Assembly (NCBI GenBank): GCA_016708765.1
Contig: JADJFD010000001.1
Coordinates: 930,001 to 994,000 of the forward strand
Source: Chitinophagaceae bacterium
GTDB taxonomy: Bacteria > Bacteroidota > Bacteroidia > Chitinophagales > Chitinophagaceae
Direction: 5' to 3'
Length of the DNA: 64,000 nucleotides
In this document: in pieces, positions 1-7,189 of the stretch
Position numbering within the stretch: the stretch's first letter is position 1
Layout: every line of letters begins with the position of its first letter
Notes under the pieces: generated by a model
The model's input: the letters and a program-made list of their open reading frames with translations, nothing else
The model's database searches: none
Told to the model about the DNA's origin: nothing
Translations under genes and position numbers: made by a program

Positions 1-347
1 AAGTAGCAATCCTCGATCTTTATGATGGTTATGAAAATCAGGGTATGCGATGTATTCGAACCCTTTTGAAAGAATGGGCTGAAGCAAATGACCTTGATGT
101 ACAAAGTACCGAATTTAATGTGCGTCAGAAAGATGAATTGCCCGATACTTCTTACGATGTTTACATTTCGAGTGGCGGACCTGGCGATCCATTAAAAAGC
201 CGTTTTGAAGATTGGGATATTGCCTGGATTCGTTGGTTGGATAATATTGTACGATGGAATAAAATCCAAATACTACAGAAAAAAAACATGTCTTCTTTAT
301 TTGTCATTCATTTCAATTGGCGTGCCGCTATTTCAATGCAGGAATAG
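1..347 (+). CDS. Class I glutamine amidotransferase, N-terminal piece (5' end outside window, frameshifted)
   Basis: The frame is open from base 3, so the true start lies upstream of the window. The piece encodes VAILDLYDG near its beginning and SSGGPGDPL further on, the oxyanion-loop type motif of class I (triad) amidotransferases. After the eight-A run at 279-286 the frame runs into unrelated residues and stops at 347, while the catalytic half continues in the -1 frame (next entry). One added A restores a single protein of about 270 residues. The ATP-grasp-like gene downstream may be its partner. The family call is firm; the substrate is unknown. Confidence 0.75.
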   Translation, partial: VAILDLYDGYENQGMRCIRTLLKEWAEANDLDVQSTEFNVRQKDELPDTSYDVYISSGGPGDPLKSRFEDWDIAWIRWLDNIVRWNKIQILQKKNMSSLFVIHFNWRAAISMQE

Positions 348-817
348 TTTGCAAAAGAAAATCAAACTCATTTGGTGTGTTTCCCATGCATATGTTAGAA
401 GCAGGGAAAGATGAGCCTGTATTGAATGGATTGAAAGACCCTTTTTATGCAGTGGACAGTCGGGATTTTCAAGTAATACAACCTAATCATCAACTGCTGA
501 ATGAAATGGGTGCAAGTATTCTTTGCATCGAAAAAAGCCGTCCGCATGTTCCATATGAAAGAGCAGTAATGGGCATCCGCTTTAACGAATATATGATCGG
601 CACTCAGTTTCATCCCGAAGCAGATGCTACAGGTATGAGTGTACACTTGCAAACAGAAGAAAAAAGACAATCTGTTATCGAAAATCATGGTGAAGAAAAA
701 TTAAACAATATGCTGGAGCACCTTAGTGATCCGGATAAGATTTTATGGACCTATTCGCATATCATTCCCAATTTTCTGAATCAGTCTATTGAGCAACTTC
801 AAGAAGTAATGGCTTAA
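287..817 (+). CDS. Class I glutamine amidotransferase, C-terminal catalytic piece (frameshifted)
   Basis: This continues the preceding piece in the -1 frame. It carries the nucleophile motif FICHSFQ (catalytic Cys) just after the shift point and GTQFHPEAD (catalytic His and Glu) about 100 residues later, so the full triad survives across the two pieces. No good start codon exists near its beginning, only a TTG at 317, which would remove the catalytic Cys. It is therefore not an independent gene. The protein resembles the stand-alone GMP-synthase-like amidotransferases of Bacteroidota. It is followed 64 bases later by an ATP-grasp-like gene on the same strand. Confidence 0.75.
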   Translation, partial: HVFFICHSFQLACRYFNAGIVCKRKSNSFGVFPMHMLEAGKDEPVLNGLKDPFYAVDSRDFQVIQPNHQLLNEMGASILCIEKSRPHVPYERAVMGIRFNEYMIGTQFHPEADATGMSVHLQTEEKRQSVIENHGEEKLNNMLEHLSDPDKILWTYSHIIPNFLNQSIEQLQEVMA

Positions 818-881
818 ATTTCATCAACTTTTTTGCTGGCCGCCCTGCATTTACTACCTTCCGATACATAAATACTGGAAT

Positions 882-2078
882 ATGATACCTGCTATCCGCA
901 AAGCGTATAATGAAGCATTTACGAAAGAAAATTATGAAGCATTTTTAAACGAATTACATGGAGTCCATCCGGGTGAGTTGGATTTTCGAGTGGCGGAAAC
1001 TCCCATTTTTGTACCAAAGGATTTTACAAAGAAGATAATAGATGCCTGCGAAAGTATTGTTGATATAATTGTTGATCCAAAATTCATCAAATTAACAGAC
1101 AAATCAATTCCTCTAGATGTAAAGACACTTGGAAGAAATGAGCATACACAATTCATTGCCTTTGACTTTGGCATTTGCATTAATGAAGCAGGGGAATACG
1201 AACCACAATTGATAGAGATGCAGGGCTTCCCTACTCTATTTGCTTACGAAATATTACTGGATGATGTTTTCCGTAATCATTTTCCCGTACCGGAAAATTT
1301 TAGTTGTTACCTGAACGGACATGACAGAGAATCATACATCAAACTATTAAAAGAAATTATTATTGGCAATCATGCACCGGAGAATGTTATACTGTTAGAA
1401 ATATTTCCCCGCCAGCAAAAAACAAGAATAGATTTTTATTGCACCGAAGAATATGTAGGCATTAAAATGGTTTGCCTAACTGAATTAATTAAAGAGGGCA
1501 AGAAATTATATTACATGAACGACGGTAAGAAAACAGAAGTAAAAAGAATTTACAACCGTGTAATCTTCGATGATTTGCATCAGCAGTCTGCCGAAGTACA
1601 GGAAAAGGGAAAACTATTTTTTGAAGAATTAGATGTTGAATGGTGTCCGCATCCTGATTGGTTTTACCGCATCAGTAAATTCACATTACCATTAATCAAT
1701 CATCCGTATGTACCACAAACTTTTTATCTGAATGAAATAAAGCAACTACCCGCCGATTTGGAAAATTATGTGTTGAAGCCGTTATTCTCTTTTGCAGGGC
1801 AAGGTGTAGTAATAGATATTACACAAGAAGATATTGACAATGTAAAAGACCCGGAAAACTGGATACTGCAAAAGAAAGTAAAGTATGCTGATGTAATACT
1901 TACTCCTGATGTGCCTGCCAAAGCAGAAATACGAATGTTCTATTTCTGGAAAGAAGGTGAAGCAAGGCCTGTTGCTGTAAATAATCTTGGTAGATTAAGC
2001 AAAGGGAAAATGATTGGTGTACGGTATAATAAGGATAAGGAATGGGTTGGGGGGAACTTTTGTTATTTTGAGGGGTAA
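882..2078 (+). CDS. ATP-grasp-like conserved protein, 398 aa
   Basis: A cytoplasmic protein with no signal peptide or membrane segment. The stretch QLIEMQGFPTLFAYE near residue 110, and ENYVLKPLFSFAGQGVVI near residue 300 followed by a Gln-rich and Arg-containing tail, resemble the nucleotide-binding lysine and glycine loop of ATP-grasp ligases (glutathionylspermidine-synthase-like or circularly permuted types). I assign the fold from these motifs only; the reaction is unknown. It follows a class I amidotransferase on the same strand, which could supply ammonia or act on a gamma-glutamyl product. The ATG at 882 has no Shine-Dalgarno sequence, as is usual in this phylum. Confidence 0.6.
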   Translation: MIPAIRKAYNEAFTKENYEAFLNELHGVHPGELDFRVAETPIFVPKDFTKKIIDACESIVDIIVDPKFIKLTDKSIPLDVKTLGRNEHTQFIAFDFGICINEAGEYEPQLIEMQGFPTLFAYEILLDDVFRNHFPVPENFSCYLNGHDRESYIKLLKEIIIGNHAPENVILLEIFPRQQKTRIDFYCTEEYVGIKMVCLTELIKEGKKLYYMNDGKKTEVKRIYNRVIFDDLHQQSAEVQEKGKLFFEELDVEWCPHPDWFYRISKFTLPLINHPYVPQTFYLNEIKQLPADLENYVLKPLFSFAGQGVVIDITQEDIDNVKDPENWILQKKVKYADVILTPDVPAKAEIRMFYFWKEGEARPVAVNNLGRLSKGKMIGVRYNKDKEWVGGNFCYFEG

Positions 2079-2103
2079 CCGCAGAGGCGCAAAGACGCAG
2101 AGA
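2079..2103. repeat. Short intergenic repeat of the CGCAGAGGCGCAAAGACGCAGAG type
   Basis: It lies directly after the stop codon of the ATP-grasp-like gene. The phased purine-rich unit (cagagGcgcaaagacGcagag) resembles small dispersed intergenic repeats common in environmental Bacteroidota. Related cacagagacac units occur at 55432-55521, and cacagattacac units at 57683-57814. Confidence 0.45.
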
Positions 2104-2148
2104 TTTATTTCGCATTATTCATCACTACTACTACTTATTTAATTGCTT

Positions 2149-2466
2149 ATGCAACAGATAAAAAATTTGCCAGTAAAAGAATTAGCACCAGGCTTAAATG
2201 GTTACTATGCACATGGAACGTCTATGACTTTTGGCTTGGTAGAAATAAAAGCCGGAAGCAACTTGCCATCCCATTATCATGTGCAGGAGCAGATAACATA
2301 TATACTCGAAGGAAATTTAGATATGACGATTGATGGAAAACCTTGTCCGCTTATTGCCGGCATGTATTATGTTATTCCATCCAATGTCGTTCACTCTGCT
2401 GTTGCTTTAACGGATTGTAAAGTGATAGATGTGTTTAATCCAGTGAGGGAAGATTATAAAAAATAA
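2149..2466 (+). CDS. Small cupin-domain protein
   Basis: A single-domain cupin of 105 residues. It shows the first cupin motif, SHYHVQEQITYILEGNLDM (metal-binding His residues and Glu), and the second, YYVIPSNVVHSAVAL (distal His), separated by the usual loop with PLIAGMYY. Such stand-alone cupins bind a metal and act as sugar or aromatic-compound isomerases, dioxygenases or sensors; which one cannot be told here. I start at the ATG at 2149 rather than a TTG six bases earlier. Its last codons (EDYKK) form part of a repeated segment that recurs at 4821. Confidence 0.75.
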   Translation: MQQIKNLPVKELAPGLNGYYAHGTSMTFGLVEIKAGSNLPSHYHVQEQITYILEGNLDMTIDGKPCPLIAGMYYVIPSNVVHSAVALTDCKVIDVFNPVREDYKK

Positions 2467-2521
2467 TCAAACTTTAAAAAATTTTTTCAACTCTGCCAGC
2501 TTTGCCAGAAAAGGATTTAAT
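2449..2521. repeat. Left copy of a direct repeat: cupin 3' end plus tex 3'-end remnant
   Basis: The sequence gaagattataaa...taatcaa...ctctgccagctttgcc.gaaaaggatt matches 4821-4892 at about four bases in five, allowing a 2-base gap. Read on the minus strand, 2467-2520 encodes LNPFLAKLAELKKFFKV-stop, against MNPFQAKLAELKKNFKN-stop at the end of the intact tex gene. This is a fragment of a second tex 3' end, tail-to-tail with the cupin gene. Confidence 0.7.
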
Positions 2522-2648
2522 GCCGAAGATGGTCCCCACTTTCCGGTAATTTTTCTTTCCGTCTTCCAGTCTAACCGTTTGCAATTCATCAGCAACAAAA
2601 ACAAGCTACCCAATTGACGGAATAATCTTCATCCTTAATTATTAACCA

Positions 2649-2664
2649 TGTAACAAAAGTTACA
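2649..2664. promoter_or_regulatory. Operator-like palindrome TGTAAC-AAAA-GTTACA
   Basis: A perfect 6-bp inverted repeat with a 4-base spacer, about 60 bases upstream of the first gene of the 2726-4706 operon. The core GTAAC-N4-GTTAC resembles sites of Crp/Fnr-family redox or nitric-oxide regulators (HcpR type). The regulator assignment is inference from the motif and from the haem-binding gene in the operon. Confidence 0.4.
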
Positions 2665-2725
2665 ATAAAAGGTAGAAACTGTGTTTATTTTTATCAATGA
2701 CATTCACAAACTAAAATTTATAATC

Positions 2726-3139
2726 ATGAAAGGAAAAAACAATATTGCCATTGGCTTCCTGACCATGGGTACTTTTATGGCTTATGGTTTCCTGCTTATT
2801 TATTTGAGGGATTTTGCACCAGGTAAAGAAGAATGGGTTGCTAATTATTCATCGGGTAAACATTTTGAAAGCAGGCTGGCACATGTACATGGAAACTTAT
2901 TTGCTTTCCTGAATATTCTTATTGGTTATTTACTCTTACATTTCAGAGATAAACTTAAAAGTGTAAACAGTATTTCCTGGCTGGCACTTACCGGCTTAGT
3001 TATGCCGCTGGGCATTTTAGCTGAAGTTTACTTTGGAGCGCCGCCAATATTTGTTTTGATTGGCGCAATTGCAATGACGGCTTCTGTTATCTGGCTCGGT
3101 ATTTCCTTTTTTAAAATGAAAAAGCAAACAATTTCATGA
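2726..3139 (+). CDS. Four-helix membrane protein of unknown function, 137 aa
   Basis: Four hydrophobic segments at about residues 6-27, 57-75, 84-104 and 108-129 indicate an inner-membrane protein. A conserved-looking LAHVHGNLFAFLN stretch lies at the start of helix 2 and contains two His residues that could bind a metal or haem. I recognise no named family with confidence. I chose the ATG at 2726 (MKGKNN) over an ATG at 2681 because the longer form adds 15 atypical residues. It is the first gene of a likely operon running to 4706, with an operator-like palindrome upstream. Confidence 0.6.
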   Translation: MKGKNNIAIGFLTMGTFMAYGFLLIYLRDFAPGKEEWVANYSSGKHFESRLAHVHGNLFAFLNILIGYLLLHFRDKLKSVNSISWLALTGLVMPLGILAEVYFGAPPIFVLIGAIAMTASVIWLGISFFKMKKQTIS

Positions 3140-3259
3140 TTCTAAAAAAAAATACAGTAGCAGATAAGATTCTTTCAGAAAGTGGTGTTAGTGGGTTAAG
3201 TACAAAAAGGCAATAGACTGATGGCAGGCATCATCAAATTAATAAAATTATAATAAAAA

Positions 3260-3658
3260 ATGAACCGGACACTCAGATATATATTAGCCGTTGCATTGGG
3301 CTTATTTGCTTCACTCACTCTGTTTTTAAGTAGCTCGGTGATTCTTGATTTATTCGATATCAGGGAAAAGGAAGGCAACTATGTATTGTTTGTAGTGTGG
3401 TCAAATTTTATCAGCAGCATTCTGTACCTTCTAGCTGTTTATGGATTAGTGAAAGCAAAGAAATGGACGACTCTTGTATTATTGGCATCTGTATTAATCC
3501 TTTTAGCTGCATTTATTGGCTTAAATATATATATAAGCAATGGCGGTATTTATGAAATAAAAACAGTTAATGCAATGATTTTCCGCATAGGGCTTACATT
3601 TGTATTTGCCATAGCTTCATATTTTCTAATTTCAAAACAAAAACTAGTCAAACAATGA
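3260..3658 (+). CDS. Four-helix membrane protein of unknown function, 132 aa
   Basis: Hydrophobic segments at about residues 6-28, 42-66, 70-92 and 105-125 predict a small integral membrane protein with short loops. I do not recognise the family. Its stop codon overlaps the next start (ATGA at 3655-3658), so it is translationally coupled to the lipoprotein gene. The 120 bases before it hold no other gene. It probably belongs with the other members of the 2726-4706 group. Confidence 0.6.
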   Translation: MNRTLRYILAVALGLFASLTLFLSSSVILDLFDIREKEGNYVLFVVWSNFISSILYLLAVYGLVKAKKWTTLVLLASVLILLAAFIGLNIYISNGGIYEIKTVNAMIFRIGLTFVFAIASYFLISKQKLVKQ

Positions 3659-4113
3659 AAAAAATAATTTATCTATTTCCTATATCACTTGTTTTTTTAG
3701 TTGCTTGCAACAATAGTACACAGAAAGAAGAAAAGCATGAAACGACCGAAATGAATAAGGAAGCAGAAAGCAATCATCAGCATGAGGAATCTCAACCCAA
3801 AGTGCAGTTAGATAATGGGAAAAAATGGAAGGCAAACCCTGAAACAATTACTGGAATCAATAATATGCTTGGACTGGTACAGGATGGCATTGACGGCAAA
3901 AAAGAATTAGCCACACTACATGAACCCTTACAGCTTGAGTTTAAAACAATCTTTGAAAAATGTACCATGAAAGGTGAATCGCATGACCAGTTGCATAATT
4001 TCCTACTACCACTAAAGGATGAATTAGCTAAATTTAAAGAAGTAATTATCAATGCAGAGAACCTAAAAGAAATGAAGGAATATTTGCTGACATTTAAAAA
4101 TTATTTTGAATGA
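3655..4113 (+). CDS. Putative lipoprotein with His/Glu-rich linker, 152 aa
   Basis: The N-terminus MKKIIYLFPISLVFLVAC has a lipobox-like LVAC, so the mature protein should be lipid-anchored at Cys18. The next 40 residues are a charged linker rich in Glu and His (HETTEMNKEAESNHQHEES), possibly metal-binding. The remainder is predicted helical and includes CTMKGESHDQLHNFL. No named domain is recognised. The start and stop codons overlap both neighbours by four bases (ATGA), indicating one operon. Confidence 0.65.
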   Translation: MKKIIYLFPISLVFLVACNNSTQKEEKHETTEMNKEAESNHQHEESQPKVQLDNGKKWKANPETITGINNMLGLVQDGIDGKKELATLHEPLQLEFKTIFEKCTMKGESHDQLHNFLLPLKDELAKFKEVIINAENLKEMKEYLLTFKNYFE

Positions 4114-4706
4114 AGAATATAAATTATTCTCTGATTACACTAAGTTTACTCTTGTCTGTTTTTTTCTTGGCTTGTAAAAATGAAAATGATTTTAGCAATG
4201 AGGAGAGATTGAACTATACAAAAAGAGGCAACAGTGTAGTAAAACAAACATTTGATACGCTGAGCCATTCACTAAAATCCGCAATTAGTGAAATGGGTGT
4301 TGAAAATGCTGTCGCTTATTGCCAGGCAAATGCATATCCACTCACAGATATTTATACATCTGATTCTGTAAAAATCCGAAGAACAGCCTTGAAATATCGG
4401 AATACCGCTAACAAACCAGATACTACCGAAGAAAGAATATTGAAATTCTTTGCATCGCAAAAAGAAAAAGGTATCGAAAATGACTCGTTACAAGCAATAA
4501 CAGAGAAAGATGCAAGCGGAAAAATACATTTTTACAAACCAATTATACTGCAATCAATGTGTGCAAACTGCCATGGCAGCAAAACAGATGTCGGGCAAGC
4601 TTCGTTATGGAAAACAATTGATTCGCTTTATCCTTCGGATATGGCATTTGGATTTCAACCGGGTGATTTGAGAGGTATTTGGCATGTAACGTTTATAAAA
4701 AAATAA
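4110..4706 (+). CDS. DUF3365-like lipoprotein with a single c-type haem motif
   Basis: MKNINYSLITLSLLLSVFFLAC gives a lipobox (FLAC), so the protein is probably periplasmic and membrane-anchored. Near residue 151 is CANCHG, a CxxCH covalent haem-attachment site. The body (GVENAVAYCQANAYPLTD, then KIRRTALKYRNTANKP and a C-terminal GDLRGIWHVTF) matches the pattern of DUF3365/Tll0287-like haem sensor domains. It overlaps the preceding gene by four bases. A role in sensing redox state or a small ligand such as NO is plausible but inferred. Confidence 0.7.
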   Translation: MKNINYSLITLSLLLSVFFLACKNENDFSNEERLNYTKRGNSVVKQTFDTLSHSLKSAISEMGVENAVAYCQANAYPLTDIYTSDSVKIRRTALKYRNTANKPDTTEERILKFFASQKEKGIENDSLQAITEKDASGKIHFYKPIILQSMCANCHGSKTDVGQASLWKTIDSLYPSDMAFGFQPGDLRGIWHVTFIKK

Positions 4707-4756
4707 ACTTCGCCGTCCAGTTTTTTTTCTATGAACTGAATTTTTACAAAAAGAAA

Positions 4757-4780
4757 ATGGTTCGTGGAGACACGAACCAT
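4757..4780 (-). terminator. Rho-independent terminator of tex
   Basis: A perfect 10-bp stem ATGGTTCGTG / CACGAACCAT with a 4-base loop. On the minus strand the stem is followed by TTTTCTTTTT. It sits just past the tex stop codon and between convergent genes. A close relative with one mismatch ends the CHAT gene at 49921-49944. Confidence 0.7.
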
Positions 4781-4820
4781 TGCAAACAAAAAGGTTTTCA
4801 AATCAACAAACTATTGAAAA

Positions 4821-4892
4821 GAAGATTATAAAATAATCAATTCTTAAAATTTTTCTTTAACTCCGCCAGCTTTGCCTGAAAAGGATTCATCG
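4821..4892. repeat. Right copy of a direct repeat: cupin-tail remnant plus intact tex 3' end
   Basis: This pairs with 2449-2521. Here the tex part is intact (it encodes the last residues of the protein), and the gaagattataaa part is a remnant matching the cupin 3' end. The two copies enclose the four-gene operon at 2726-4706. Confidence 0.65.
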
Positions 4893-5577
4893 GTTCGGGT
4901 TTTCTATTACTTATTACAGGTTTCTGTCCTCTGATATCTGGCTTCTGACCTCGGGCTTCCTGCTTTTCTCCCCCATCTTTCAGTGATAATGCAATTCTTT
5001 TTCTGGCAATATCAACTTCCAAAACAGTTACCATTACTTTCTGTCCCAGCTTCACCGCTTCATTCGGATCACTAATAAAGCGATTGGCTAAATGAGAGAT
5101 ATGTATTAGTCCGTCCTGCTTCACTCCCACATCTGCAAAAGCACCGAAGTTGGTTACGTTTGTAATGATGGCCGGAATTTTCATTCCTGGCTTCAAATCT
5201 TCCATTGTACTCACACCATCTACAAAACGAAACTCTTCAATCGGAGAACGGGGATCTCTTCCTGGCTTTTCCAGTTCTCTCAATATATCCTCAATGGTAA
5301 ACTGTCCTATCGTTTCAGAAATAAAGTCTTTTGCTATCAATTGTTTCCTTGTCTCTGCATTCTGAATCAATTCAGGAACGGTACAACTTGCTTTGGCAGC
5401 CATCGCTTCCACCACATGATAAGTTTCAGGATGCACAGCCGAATTATCCAACGGATTTATTGCATTATTGATTCTTAAGAAGGCAGCGCATTGTTCAAAT
5501 GCCTTTGGGCCAAGCAAAGAAACTTTTTTCAATTCTTCCCTATTGATAAATGGTCCGTTTTTCATTCTGTATTCCAC
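4837..5577 (-). CDS. tex: Tex transcription accessory protein, C-terminal part (frameshifted gene)
   Basis: This piece holds the end of the helix-hairpin-helix region (FINREELKKVSLLGPKAFEQCAAFLRI) and the S1 RNA-binding domain (LKPGMKIPAIITNVTNFGAFADVGVKQDGLIHIS). It is preceded in the -1 frame by the rest of Tex. The GTG at its beginning is not a natural start: with one extra base in the T5 run at 5582-5586 the two parts join as SVAKNVVEYRMKNGPF. The whole protein would be 754 residues, normal for Tex/YhgF. The C-terminus is a low-complexity linker (QEARGQKPDIRGQKP) followed by a Lys-rich tail. Confidence 0.85.
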   Translation of the reverse strand: MEYRMKNGPFINREELKKVSLLGPKAFEQCAAFLRINNAINPLDNSAVHPETYHVVEAMAAKASCTVPELIQNAETRKQLIAKDFISETIGQFTIEDILRELEKPGRDPRSPIEEFRFVDGVSTMEDLKPGMKIPAIITNVTNFGAFADVGVKQDGLIHISHLANRFISDPNEAVKLGQKVMVTVLEVDIARKRIALSLKDGGEKQEARGQKPDIRGQKPVISNRKPEPMNPFQAKLAELKKNFKN

Positions 5578-7100
5578 TACATTTTTGCAACAGAATTTGT
5601 AAGTCCAGAAACATAAGCCAGCAAATGTTTACTAGCGGTGTTTACATCCACACCCACAAAATTTACACAGCTTTCAATTGTTTGATCTAATGACTCTTTT
5701 AATCGGTTTTGATTTACATCATGCTGGTACTGTCCAACACCAATACTTTTTGGATCTATCTTCACCAACTCACTCAATGGATCGAGTAATCTTCTGCCGA
5801 TGCTGATAGCACCACGAACCGTTACATCTTCATCCGGGAATTCTTCTCTGGCCACTTCGCTGGCAGAATAGATGGATGCACCACTTTCATTCACCATAAA
5901 AACAGAAACTGTTTTTCCAAAATCAATTCCTCTTACCAATTGCTCAGTTTCTTTACTCGCTGTTCCATTACCATAACCGATGGCATCAATATCATATTTA
6001 GCCACCAGTTCTTTGATGGTTTGCACAGCGCCGTTCCAATCATTCTGCGGTGCATGAGGGAAAATAGTAATGTATTTTAAAAATGTCCCTTGCTCATCCA
6101 GACAAACTACTTTACATCCGCTGCGAAATCCCGGATCGAGAGCCATTATTCTTTTATGGCCTAATGGTGATGCCAATAGTAACTGACGTAAATTTTCTGC
6201 AAATACTTTTATAGCTTCTTCATCTGCTTTTGTTTTACTCAATATTCTGAACTCCGTTTCGATTGAAGGCTTTAATAAACGGGAAAACGAATCTTCAATA
6301 GCCAATCCTACTTGTTGTGATGCTTCGTTGTGAACGGTGATGAATTTTCTTTTCAGCTCATCAATAGATGATTCTTTTTCAATATTAATATCCATAATGA
6401 GGAATCCTTCTTTTTCTCCTCTACGGATTGCCATTATCCTATGCGAAGGACAGTTTGCTAAGGGTTCTTTGAATTCAAAATAATCTCTGTACTTCTGCGC
6501 ATCCTCTTCACCTTTCTTTGTCGTAAGTACTCTTGAACTAAATATTGCAGATTCAGTAAATATTTTACGTACAGCATTTCTTGCTGTTTCATTTTCAGCA
6601 ATCCATTCTGCCATAATATCCCTCGCACCTTGCAAAGCTTCTTCATTATCTTTTACCTGATCAGTAATATATTTGGCAGCTTCTTCATTTGCATTCACAT
6701 CTTGTTGTGCAAATAATATTGTTGCCAAAGGTTCTAACCCTTTTTCAATTGCTATGGATGCTTTTGTTTTCCGTTTTGGTTTGTACGGCAAATAAATATC
6801 TTCTAGCTCAGTAGCATTGACACAGTCTTGAATTCTCATTTTTAATTCAGGAGTCATCTTCCCTGCTTCTTCAATCGTTTTAGTGACCGTTTCTTTTCTT
6901 TTCTCCAGCTCATTAAAATATTTGATCTGGTCAATCACATTGCCAATCTGCACTTCGCCCATATTACCCGTAGCTTCTTTCCGGTAACGAGCAATAAAAG
7001 GCAATGTTGAGCCTTCCGCATGTAAATCAAAAATGCTGTTAATCTGTTTTAGTGACAAATTAAGAACAGTTGCAATATGTTGAGAATATTTTAAATCCAT
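5577..7100 (-). CDS. tex: Tex transcription accessory protein, N-terminal part (frameshifted gene)
   Basis: A conserved nucleic-acid-binding protein (YhgF/Tex family) implicated in transcription and RNA handling. The part contains the N-terminal helical region (LPFIARYRKEATGNM, YLPYKPKRKTKA) and the YqgF/RNase-H-like domain (MALDPGFRSGCKVVCLD ... ESGASIYSASEVAREEFP) up to the start of the HhH region. It ends prematurely at VAKM-stop because one base is missing from the T5 run at 5582-5586. I start at the ATG at 7100 (MDLKYSQ). A TTG at 7121 lies inside the promoter box and is rejected. Confidence 0.88.
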   Translation of the reverse strand: MDLKYSQHIATVLNLSLKQINSIFDLHAEGSTLPFIARYRKEATGNMGEVQIGNVIDQIKYFNELEKRKETVTKTIEEAGKMTPELKMRIQDCVNATELEDIYLPYKPKRKTKASIAIEKGLEPLATILFAQQDVNANEEAAKYITDQVKDNEEALQGARDIMAEWIAENETARNAVRKIFTESAIFSSRVLTTKKGEEDAQKYRDYFEFKEPLANCPSHRIMAIRRGEKEGFLIMDINIEKESSIDELKRKFITVHNEASQQVGLAIEDSFSRLLKPSIETEFRILSKTKADEEAIKVFAENLRQLLLASPLGHKRIMALDPGFRSGCKVVCLDEQGTFLKYITIFPHAPQNDWNGAVQTIKELVAKYDIDAIGYGNGTASKETEQLVRGIDFGKTVSVFMVNESGASIYSASEVAREEFPDEDVTVRGAISIGRRLLDPLSELVKIDPKSIGVGQYQHDVNQNRLKESLDQTIESCVNFVGVDVNTASKHLLAYVSGLTNSVAKM

Positions 7101-7118
7101 TTCTTTCTGTTTGGGTGG

Positions 7119-7126
7119 CAAATGTA
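7119..7126 (-). promoter_or_regulatory. Promoter -7 box TACATTTG for tex
   Basis: A perfect TAnnTTTG box of the Bacteroidota primary sigma factor, 18 bases upstream of the tex ATG. No clear TTTG -33 element is seen (TTTT at the expected distance). Confidence 0.5.
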
Positions 7127-7189
7127 GAGGCAGGATCGCTTATAAAAAATTTGTTTTTACAAGTTTTTCCTATATACAAAAATGCAACC

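Noticed and set aside
5577..5590. Programmed frameshifting in tex
   Set aside because: The A5 run does not form a slippery heptamer in the required frame, and a missing base explains it.
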